DNA of 64,000 nt from NCBI GenBank assembly GCA_046350255.1, contig JAXMAV010000007.1, positions 248,001 to 312,000 of the forward strand. Reading direction: 5' to 3'. This document shows, piece by piece, positions 53,730 to 61,001 of this stretch. The notes under the pieces were generated by a model that had not been told where the DNA came from, did not search any database, and saw only the letters and a list, made by a program, of their open reading frames with translations. Numbering within the stretch: position 1 is the first letter of the stretch; each line of letters begins with the position of its first letter. Source of the DNA: CALDUY01 sp046350255. Lineage in GTDB: Bacteria > Planctomycetota > Planctomycetia > Gemmatales > Gemmataceae. A program made the position numbers and the translations under genes.

Positions 53730-53997
53730 GTTCGTCCTCCCGCCAACTGTGTTCCGGGTTCGCTGACCAGGAAATGTCACCGGCAAAGCCCGCGCCCAGG
53801 GAAGAAAACGTGGCCGATCCTCTCTCCCAGCGAGCCATCCCGCGACCCCGAGCCGGCATTTGATTTGCGGAGATCCAACAGAGCGGGGGCGACCAGGAAA
53901 ACTGGCTCCTGCCACGCGCTTACCGTGCAAAGAAAACCCAGGATCGGGGGATACCGCCAGGCCTCATCCCCTCCTTCCTCAGCAAAGGAACGTGCCC

Positions 53998-55101
53998 ATG
54001 ACAGCTAGAAAGAAGATCCGTTATGCGGTTGTTGGCCTGGGGTGGTTCGCCCAGGCCGCCATTCTGCCTGCCTTCGCCAGCGCGGGCGACAACTCCGAGT
54101 TGACTACCCTGGTCAGCGGCGACCCCGAGAAGGCGCGCGCCCTGGGCCAGCAATACGACGTGCCCGTGGTCAGCTACGACAAATACGCCGACCTGATCCG
54201 CTCCGGAAACATTGATGCCGTCTACATCGCTCTCCCCAACACAATGCACCGCGAGTACACCGAGATGGCAGCGCGGGCCGGCGTCCACGTGCTCTGCGAG
54301 AAGCCGATGGCTGACTCCAGCGCTGATGCCGAGCAGATGGTCGAGGTCTGTCAGCGGAACAATATCCGGCTGATGATCGCTTATCGGCTTCATTTCGAGG
54401 AGGCAAACCTGGAAGCGATCCGGGTGGTCCGCTCCGGCGAGATCGGCGAGGCGCGCGTCTTTCATTCGGTGTTCACTCAGCAGGTCGAGGGCGAAAACAT
54501 CCGTCTGGAACGCGACCTCGGTGGTGGGCCGATCGAGGACATCGGTATCTACTGCATCAATGCCGCCCGTTACCTGTTCCGGAACGAGCCAACCGAGGTG
54601 ATGGCCTATGCGGTGGGCTTCGATAACGATCGATTCTCCGAGGTGCCGCGCACAGTCAGCGTGCAGATGCTCTTCCCCGGCGACCGTCTGGCTTACTTTG
54701 TGTGCGGCTTCGGAGAAGGGAGAGTGTCCACCTATCAGATGGTCGGCACACAGGGCGACCTGCTCATGAAGGATGCCTATACCTGGCGCGGCGATATCAC
54801 GCAGATCGTCACCATCGATGGCAAAAGCAAGGAATCGACCTTTGAGCAGCGCGATCAGATCGCGCCGGAGATTCTGTACTTCTCGGATTGCATCCTGCAG
54901 GGGCGCGATCCCGAACCGTCAGGCATCGAAGGGCTGATCGATGTCCGCATCATCGAGGCCATTCGCGAATCATACACCTACCATCGCCCGGTGAAGTTGG
55001 GCAAGATGCCGAGCAAGCGACGGCCCAGCCTTGCGCAGGAGATTTCCCGCCCCGCCATCGAGCAACCAGAACTGGTCAACGCGAGTCCACCCAGCGAGTG
55101 A
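53998..55101 (+). CDS. Gfo/Idh/MocA-type NAD(P)-dependent oxidoreductase
   Basis: 367 residues from ATG 53998. The N-terminal Rossmann domain reads YAVVGLGWFAQAAILPAF, with VYIALPNTMHREYTEMAARAG and the family signature CEKPMA (EKP with the catalytic Lys). The C-terminal domain has LGGGPIEDIGIYCINAARYL, where Asp and His/Tyr usually act in hydride transfer; the usual His is Tyr here. It resembles glucose-fructose oxidoreductase and related sugar dehydrogenases, but with no signal peptide it is cytoplasmic. The C-terminal 30 residues are an extra polar tail. A single gene, with a strong hairpin 60 bases downstream. Confidence 0.93.
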   Translation: MTARKKIRYAVVGLGWFAQAAILPAFASAGDNSELTTLVSGDPEKARALGQQYDVPVVSYDKYADLIRSGNIDAVYIALPNTMHREYTEMAARAGVHVLCEKPMADSSADAEQMVEVCQRNNIRLMIAYRLHFEEANLEAIRVVRSGEIGEARVFHSVFTQQVEGENIRLERDLGGGPIEDIGIYCINAARYLFRNEPTEVMAYAVGFDNDRFSEVPRTVSVQMLFPGDRLAYFVCGFGEGRVSTYQMVGTQGDLLMKDAYTWRGDITQIVTIDGKSKESTFEQRDQIAPEILYFSDCILQGRDPEPSGIEGLIDVRIIEAIRESYTYHRPVKLGKMPSKRRPSLAQEISRPAIEQPELVNASPPSE

Positions 55102-55160
55102 GCATGGGGCAACGAGGATTCCCCCGGAGGCCTGCTGGGTGAATCGTGTGGATCTCCTTT

Positions 55161-55200
55161 CAGTGGGTGAGTGGGAAGTACTCTTCCCTCTCACCCACTG
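55161..55200. repeat. long near-perfect stem-loop, candidate terminator
   Basis: CAGTGGGTGAG (55161-55171) pairs with CTCACCCACTG (55190-55200); inside it GGGAAG pairs with CTTCCC, one T-T mismatch separates the two stems, and the loop is TACT. In total 17 base pairs in 40 bases. It lies 60 bases after the Gfo/Idh/MocA gene, where a terminator for either strand would be expected. It could also be a mobile palindromic repeat; no second copy was noticed in the window. Confidence 0.6.
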
Positions 55201-55560
55201 GCTTTACTGCGAGCGACAGACAGCGGCGACGGAGTTCCATCGGCGGCATGGAGAATGACCTCGCCATCATTGTTGGGTAACCTGTATTGCCCGGTGCCCG
55301 GGTCGGAGAGGTCGAACGCCTGGTAGGTTCGCGGTTCGACCTGGGTACGCGCCAGGGCCAGTGCCTCGCGCAGAATGTGCTGGCGGTATTCCTCCTCCCA
55401 GTGTTGTTCGAACTCGTTGCCCCCTGGCCCTTCGGGTAGAGGCTACTGAGGAGTGCCTGCGCGTTGGGCCTGGTGCAAAGCTTGCTGAGCCTGGTAACCA
55501 CCGCCCTTTTCAGATAATCACGGAAGCAGCCCTTCTCCCGGTCGTAGATAAACAGGTCCA
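55191..55560 (-). pseudogene. remnant of an ECF sigma factor, fused in frame to the LRR remnant
   Basis: Reading on the minus strand, an LRR remnant passes without a stop into LFIYDREKGCFRDYLKRAVV, which looks like region 2 of a planctomycete ECF sigma factor (FRDYLKxxxxxRL). After a one-base deletion in a run of five C/G at 55420-55424 the frame resumes with NEFEQHWEEEYRQHILREAL and VEPRTYQAF, typical of the linker and start of region 4 in the same family. The helix-turn-helix is missing; a different tail (DPGTGQYRLPNNDGEV) runs to a TGA at 55191-55193. A decayed recombination product, very unlikely to be functional. Confidence 0.6.
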
Positions 55561-56794
55561 GTTCGATCACCTGGATAGGCATTCCATTCAGAGGGCTCAG
55601 ATCGCGAACCTGGCTCCCTGTCAGAACGATCGCTTCCAGTCTCAGCGAGGACAGGGCTGCCAGGTCTCTCACCGGTGTGTTGCGGATGCACAGGTTTCGC
55701 AGAGAAGTCTGGCGCAGCGCTGCCACGTTGGAGACGCACGAATCTCCGCAATCGAGATTGCCCAGCGGCATCCCGGCCAGGGGGCCGAGGTCCGTGACCA
55801 GGCTCTTCTCGCAACGCACCAGGCTCAGTCGGACTCCCTTCAGGAAAGAACAAGCTCAGAAACATCCGTGGCAGAAGTCCAGTGCGATCAGAAGCAGTCG
55901 GGCCAGGGGAGACCAGTCCACGGGGGGTTTTCCTTCGCAGTTCAGCACCGTCAGCAGCTGATCGGCCAGAGGCGACAGATCGGAAACCTGGATACTCTCA
56001 ATGCCCATAATCTGGAGTTTTTGCTACTTCAATGGAGACAGATCAACGACATCACCCCGTTCCTTCTCCGATAGCGCGCTGCAATCCAGCGAGGCGAGGT
56101 CGGGCAGGCCCTGCAACGGCGACAGGTCCTGGAGTCCCTCTGGCGGAATCTTGACCGCCATCCGGTTACCGGAGTGAACACTGGCCTTCACCCGTCCCTT
56201 GAGCCGGGGATTGAGTTCTTTCAACTTCTGAGCCCCAGCTTTGCCCGTGCCTGCAGTGGCATACCGCGAGGTGCCTCGAGAAACTCTGGATCGGTCTTCG
56301 GCGCAGGGCGAGACTGAGCCTACTGTAAATCGGGAGGCGCTTGCGATGTAGCGGCGTCGTTTGGTGGCGACAATGGTGGCTCCTCCGAACACACTGACAT
56401 TTCACTGTCACTGACCGGATTGCATCTAGATTGAACTATATCGTCACGACAAGAGCCAGAAGCACTAACAGTCCGATCGCAATGCGCCACGACGTGTACC
56501 ACGGACTGGGAGGCAGCACGCTGCGCATGAAGTGAGGGATTGAACCAGATGTGGGTGATCGTGGTGAAGTTGGCTCTCGAGACGCCATGCTTCTTTTTCG
56601 TGATGAGGGGTGGTGGACGAAGTCAGCCTGGCCACCTCCACCACCTTGATCGCGTGGAGCAAACCGCTGCAATCGCGCGCCACCCAAACCGAGCCAAACG
56701 CTCCCCGACCAGCCAGGATCTGATAGTCCGGCACCTGGGGCGACTCGGCAGGAACCACCAGGAGTAGGAGATTACTTCCGGACGCAGTCTCCAT
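55561..56794 (-). pseudogene. decayed Ser/Thr kinase-transmembrane-LRR gene
   Basis: Fragments of one planctomycete kinase-LRR gene lie in three frames. At the 5' end is a kinase N-lobe (PDYQILAGRGAFGSVWVARD, with HAIKVVEV holding the ATP Lys), from ATG 56794. The catalytic loop and C-lobe are missing. In another frame a membrane helix (SWRIAIGLLVLLALVVTI) ends with a stop at 56436. Leucine-rich repeats follow in a third frame (LKELNPRLKGRVKAS, DLSPLQGLPDLASLDCSAL) and are broken by in-frame stops at 56024-56026 and 55856-55858, after which LRR units (DLGPLAGMPLGNLDC, VRDLAALSSLRLEAIVL) continue. The order kinase-TM-LRR is that of intact planctomycete proteins. Clearly a pseudogene. Confidence 0.8.
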
Positions 56795-56991
56795 GTCTAC
56801 CAGCCATCGCGCAGCGTCAGAACCGTGGGGAGCATCCAGGCACATCCTGTTCCGACTCGGTTTCAGCGGTAACGCCTCCGGATGCTGCGCGCGACCCTGG
56901 GACGACCCGGCATCTGGCGCTGCCTGTTTAGGACACACCCGATAGAAAAACTTGTAGCGCTCCCAGAGATGGTTCGAGAAGGTTTCCGGTC

Positions 56992-57354
56992 ATGCGCTTC
57001 GGGGAACGGATCCGTGGGCTTCGCACAGAGAAGGGGCTCAGCCAGCGTGGGTTGAGCCGGCTGGTTGGCGTGTCGTTTGCTTACATCAGCAAGATCGAGA
57101 GCGGTAAACTCGACTTCGGAGACTACCCCAGCGCTGCCCTGATCGGCCGGCTGGCACAGGCGCTTGGCGCCGACGAGGACGAACTGATGCTGCTGGCCGA
57201 GAAGATACCTGAACCGATCCGCCGCCGCTTCTTCGAGCGTCCCGAGGCGTTTCGTCAACTGGCCCAGCTGGATGACCGACGGTTTGATCGGCTGCTTGCA
57301 TCCCTGGCCAGGGATGGCTCGCTGGATGCCGGCCCCACCCTGGGCACGCATTAG
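56992..57354 (+). CDS. XRE family helix-turn-helix regulator
   Basis: 120 residues. Residues about 3-58 are a classical HTH_3 domain: RFGERIRGLRTEKGLSQRGL, SRLVGVSFAYISKIESGK, then LIGRLAQALGADEDELMLLA. The rest is a short helical tail (PEPIRRRFFERPEAFRQLAQ) often seen in XRE regulators of this type. It is the first gene of a plus-strand group with the KaiC-like and histidine kinase genes; the gap to the next start is 80 bases. Likely controls this operon or itself. No operator was recognised. Confidence 0.92.
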   Translation: MRFGERIRGLRTEKGLSQRGLSRLVGVSFAYISKIESGKLDFGDYPSAALIGRLAQALGADEDELMLLAEKIPEPIRRRFFERPEAFRQLAQLDDRRFDRLLASLARDGSLDAGPTLGTH

Positions 57355-57434
57355 GAAAACGAGACCTTTCATTGAGGAAAGGTATAGAGGTATCAAACGC
57401 CCCCTGTGTGATGCGTGCTGAGGAAACTCCCACC

Positions 57435-58937
57435 ATGACCATACACGCAGCGCCCAACCTGCAACATGTCGGAACCGGTATCGAAGGTTTGGATCACATT
57501 CTGCGGGGCGGACTGACGCCGAATCGTCTTTATCTGGTTGAGGGTGATCCTGGGTCGGGGAAGACCACCCTTGCCATGCAGTTTCTCCGAGAAGGCGCCC
57601 GCCTGGGCGAACCTTGCCTGTTCGTGACCCTGTCGGAAAGCGAGGAGGAACTGCAGGCCTCGGCCGCCTCTCATGGCTGGTCGCTGGATCATATCCAGAT
57701 CGTCGAGATCATCCCGTCGGAGGACAGTCTCAGGCCCGACGCCCGCTACACCATGTTCCATCCCTCCGAGGTGGAACTCGGCGAGACGGTCAAGGCTGTC
57801 CTCGCCGAGGCCGAGCGCTCCCAACCGGCTCGTCTGGTGTTCGACTCGATGTCCGAGCTGCGCTTGCTGGCCCAGAACCCTCTCCGCTATCGCCGGCAGA
57901 TCCTGGCGCTGAAGCATTTCTTCACCAGGCAGCGCTGCACCGTGCTGTTCATCGACGACAAGACGGGAGACGTGGGCGACACACACCTGCACAGCATCGC
58001 GCACGGCGTCATCAGCATGGAGCGCCACTCGCCGGACTACGGCATGGCCCGGCGCAGGCTGCAGGTGATCAAGATGCGGGGCAGCGACTTCCGAACCGGC
58101 TTCCACGACTTCGCCATCCGGCAGGGTGGCATCGAGGTCTTTCCTCGCCTCGTCGCGGCTGAGTTCAAAACCAGGTATCAGCGGGAGGCGGTCCCCAGCG
58201 GACTCGAGGCACTCGACACCCTGCTCGGCGGCGGCCTGGCGCGAGGTACCAGCACCCTCCTGTTGGGACCAGCCGGCAGTGGTAAATCGAGCGTGGCGAC
58301 TCAGTACGCAGTGGCTGCGGCCCAGCGAGGCGAACATGTCGCTCTGTTCCTGTTCGACGAGGGCATCGATACGCTCTTCGAGCGATCCGCGGCGCTGGGC
58401 ATGGATGTGGAAGGGCTGGCCAGGAGCGGACGGCTCAGTCTGCGACAGATCGATCCCGCCGAGCTTTCGACCGGCGAGTTTGCCCACGCCGTGCGTCAGA
58501 CGATCGACCGGAACGGCACCCGCCTGGTGATGATCGACAGTCTGAACGGCTACCTCCATGCCATGCCCAGCGAGCGGCATTTGACCCTCCACCTGCACGA
58601 ACTCCTCACCTACCTCGGCCAGCAAGGCACCACCACCCTCCTACTCATGGCACAGCATGGTTTGATCCGGGGAAATGCACAGGGTCCGGTGGACACCAGC
58701 TACCTCGCCGACACCGTCATCCTGATGCGCTATTTCGAGGCCTTCGGCGCGGTACGGCAGGCTATCTCCGTCATCAAGAAACGCACGGGACGGCACGAGC
58801 GGAACATCCGGGAACTCCGTTTCGAGGGTAAGAAGGGAATCATCATCGGCGAGCCAGTGCAGGAGTTTCACGGTATCCTCTCTGGATCACCGATGATCGT
58901 GGGCAACCACCAGGGTGGAGCAGGGGAGAGCACATGA
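57435..58937 (+). CDS. KaiC-like double-domain RecA/ATPase protein
   Basis: 500 residues from ATG 57435, with GAGGAA upstream. Two KaiC/RadA-type ATPase domains. The first has GIEGLDHILRGGL, Walker A GDPGSGKTT (37-45), then LSESEEEL containing the Glu pair, and VFDSMSELRLL as Walker B. The second has GLEALDTLLGGGLARGTST, Walker A GPAGSGKSS near 278, and LVMIDSLNGYL as Walker B. Cyanobacterial KaiC keeps time, but most non-cyanobacterial relatives (circadian clock protein KaiC-like) act in signalling or stress with a nearby histidine kinase, as here. No KaiA or KaiB is seen. Its stop overlaps the next gene start (ATGA, 58934-58937). Confidence 0.92.
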   Translation: MTIHAAPNLQHVGTGIEGLDHILRGGLTPNRLYLVEGDPGSGKTTLAMQFLREGARLGEPCLFVTLSESEEELQASAASHGWSLDHIQIVEIIPSEDSLRPDARYTMFHPSEVELGETVKAVLAEAERSQPARLVFDSMSELRLLAQNPLRYRRQILALKHFFTRQRCTVLFIDDKTGDVGDTHLHSIAHGVISMERHSPDYGMARRRLQVIKMRGSDFRTGFHDFAIRQGGIEVFPRLVAAEFKTRYQREAVPSGLEALDTLLGGGLARGTSTLLLGPAGSGKSSVATQYAVAAAQRGEHVALFLFDEGIDTLFERSAALGMDVEGLARSGRLSLRQIDPAELSTGEFAHAVRQTIDRNGTRLVMIDSLNGYLHAMPSERHLTLHLHELLTYLGQQGTTTLLLMAQHGLIRGNAQGPVDTSYLADTVILMRYFEAFGAVRQAISVIKKRTGRHERNIRELRFEGKKGIIIGEPVQEFHGILSGSPMIVGNHQGGAGEST

Positions 58938-61000
58938 ACCAGCCAGGAATCACTGTATTCGAGGAGCGAGTGCTCGTCCTGGCCCCGACCCCGACCGACG
59001 GCAACATGACCCAGACGCTCCTGACCGAGGCGGGCCTGGGATTCCAGGTTTGCCTGGACCTCGCTACTCTGTGCCACGAGTATGAGCGAGGTGCCGGGGT
59101 GATTCTGTTAACTGAGGAAGCCCTGGCCTTCGACGCGTCGAAATGCCTGGTGGACCAGCTGCGTCAGCAACCCCCCTGGTCGGACCTGCCGATTCTCCTG
59201 CTCGCCGGCAGCGGAGCCGATTCACCCGTGGCCCAGTGGGCGCTCGACCTCCTGGGTAACGTGACCGTGCTGGAACGGCCCGTCCGGGTGACCACGCTGG
59301 TGAGCAGCCTGCGGGCAGCGCTTCGGGCCCGGCGGCGCCAGTACGAGCTGCGCAGCAGGGTGGACACGCTGCGGCGACAGGACGAGCGGCTGCGCCTGCT
59401 GTGGGAGGCAGCGTCGATCCTTCTCTCGGCCGACAATCCCGATGCCATGATGCGGGGGTTATTCGCCAAGCTCTCCCCCAATCTGGGGCTCGACGCCTAC
59501 TTCAATTACATGGTTGAGGAGAGCGGTGCGACGCTGCGCATGGAGTCGTGCGTCGGCATTCCCGACGAGGAGATGCGCGCGATCACCCGGCTGGAGTTCG
59601 GTACCGCGGTCTGTGGAACAGTGGCCCAGCAGTGTCAACCGATCACGGCCACGCACATTCAGCAGTCCGATGACCCGCGCGTACAGTTGGTCAAGAGATT
59701 TGGTCTGCGAGTCTACGCCTGTAATCCGCTCATGGCGGGCGACCGCCTTCTGGGCACGCTCTCATTCGCGAGTCGATCGCGCGACACCTTTGAGCCGGAT
59801 GAGCTGGAGTTTCTTCAGACGGTTTGTCACTACGTCGCCTATGCCTACGAGCGGCTGCGATTGATCCGCCAGCTTCGGCAGGAAGATGAGAAGAAGGACG
59901 AGTTTCTCGCCACCCTGGCCCACGAGCTGCGCAACCCCCTGGCCCCCCTGCGCAACGGGCTACAGATCATGCGCCTGGCTGGCACCGACCGGGCGGCGAT
60001 CGAACAATCGCGCAACATGATGGAGCGCCAGCTGGAGCAAATGGTGCTCCTGGTCAACGACCTGCTGGACCTGAGCCGGGTCAGCCGGGGCAAGGTCGAG
60101 TTGCGGAAGGAACGCGTCGAGCTGGCCCGGGTCGTGCAGCAGGCGGTCGAGACCAGCCGACCGCTAATCGAGGAAGCGCATCACGATCTGTCAATCAGCA
60201 GCCCGGCCGGGCCCATCTTCGTCGAGGCCGACCCCACCCGGCTGGTGCAGGTGTTTGCCAACCTCCTGAATAACGCCGCCAAGTACACCGACCTGGGCGG
60301 CCGCATCCACCTGAGTATCGAGCGCGACGGCAGCGAGGTCGTAGTCCGCGTGACGGATACCGGGGTCGGCATCCCGGCCCACATGCTGGCGAAGGTCTTC
60401 GACATGTTTACCCAGGTGGATCGCAGCCTGGAGAAGACCAGGGGGGGCCTGGGCATCGGGTTGTCGCTGGTCAAGAAACTGGTCGAGATGCACGGCGGCA
60501 CGGTGGGAGCGCGGAGCAACGGCCACGGCACTGGAAGCGAGTTCATCGTGCGACTGCCGGTGGTCCTGTCGCTGGTCGATGCGCAGCGAGCCGCGGGCAA
60601 GGGCGACGAGAAGAAAACCGCCTCGGGTCGCCGGCGCATCCTGGTGGTGGATGACAATCGCGACTCGGCCAACAGCCTGGCGATGTTGCTGCGCGTGATG
60701 GGCAACGACGCCCAGACCGCCCACGACGGACTCGAAGCCCTGGACGTGGCGCCAGTGTTTCGTCCCGATGTGATCTTGCTCGACATCGGAATGCCGCGGC
60801 TGGATGGTTACGAGACCGCCCGGCGCATCCGCAGCGAGCCATGGGGCAAGGGAGTTGTGCTGGTGGCCCAGACCGGCTGGGGGCAGGAAGAAGACAAGCG
60901 TCGATCGCGAGAGGCGGGGTTCGACTCGCACCTGGTCAAACCGATTGATCCCGCGGGCCTCGAAAAGCTGCTGGCTAGTTTGCACGTGGGGACCGCTTGA
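58934..61000 (+). CDS. hybrid histidine kinase with N-terminal pseudo-receiver-like region and GAF domain
   Basis: 688 residues, no membrane helix. The first 130 residues (EERVLVLAPTPTDGNMTQTL) look like a receiver fold without the usual phosphoacceptor; the expected Asp strand reads GVILLTEEAL, so a pseudo-receiver is likely. A coiled coil and a GAF domain follow (about 150-300), then HisKA (FLATLAHELRNPLAPLRNGL, His near 328), HATPase (NLLNNAAKYT, DTGVGIP, GLGIGLSLV) and a C-terminal true receiver (RRILVVDDNRDSANSLAMLL, Asp near 616). The kinase and receiver parts are nearly the same as in the large hybrid kinase at 36834-41576. Coupled to the KaiC-like gene by a 4-base overlap, so they probably work together. 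Confidence 0.95.
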   Translation: MNQPGITVFEERVLVLAPTPTDGNMTQTLLTEAGLGFQVCLDLATLCHEYERGAGVILLTEEALAFDASKCLVDQLRQQPPWSDLPILLLAGSGADSPVAQWALDLLGNVTVLERPVRVTTLVSSLRAALRARRRQYELRSRVDTLRRQDERLRLLWEAASILLSADNPDAMMRGLFAKLSPNLGLDAYFNYMVEESGATLRMESCVGIPDEEMRAITRLEFGTAVCGTVAQQCQPITATHIQQSDDPRVQLVKRFGLRVYACNPLMAGDRLLGTLSFASRSRDTFEPDELEFLQTVCHYVAYAYERLRLIRQLRQEDEKKDEFLATLAHELRNPLAPLRNGLQIMRLAGTDRAAIEQSRNMMERQLEQMVLLVNDLLDLSRVSRGKVELRKERVELARVVQQAVETSRPLIEEAHHDLSISSPAGPIFVEADPTRLVQVFANLLNNAAKYTDLGGRIHLSIERDGSEVVVRVTDTGVGIPAHMLAKVFDMFTQVDRSLEKTRGGLGIGLSLVKKLVEMHGGTVGARSNGHGTGSEFIVRLPVVLSLVDAQRAAGKGDEKKTASGRRRILVVDDNRDSANSLAMLLRVMGNDAQTAHDGLEALDVAPVFRPDVILLDIGMPRLDGYETARRIRSEPWGKGVVLVAQTGWGQEEDKRRSREAGFDSHLVKPIDPAGLEKLLASLHVGTA

Positions 61001-61001
61001 C

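Noticed and set aside
55160..55819. Intact LRR protein gene of 219 residues
   Set aside because: Its frame joins LRR, a sigma-factor fragment and an out-of-frame tail, and continues upstream through stops; a decayed gene is the better explanation.
57393..58625. 410-codon frame antisense to the KaiC-like gene
   Set aside because: The sense gene has two sets of Walker motifs; the antisense frame shows no family pattern.
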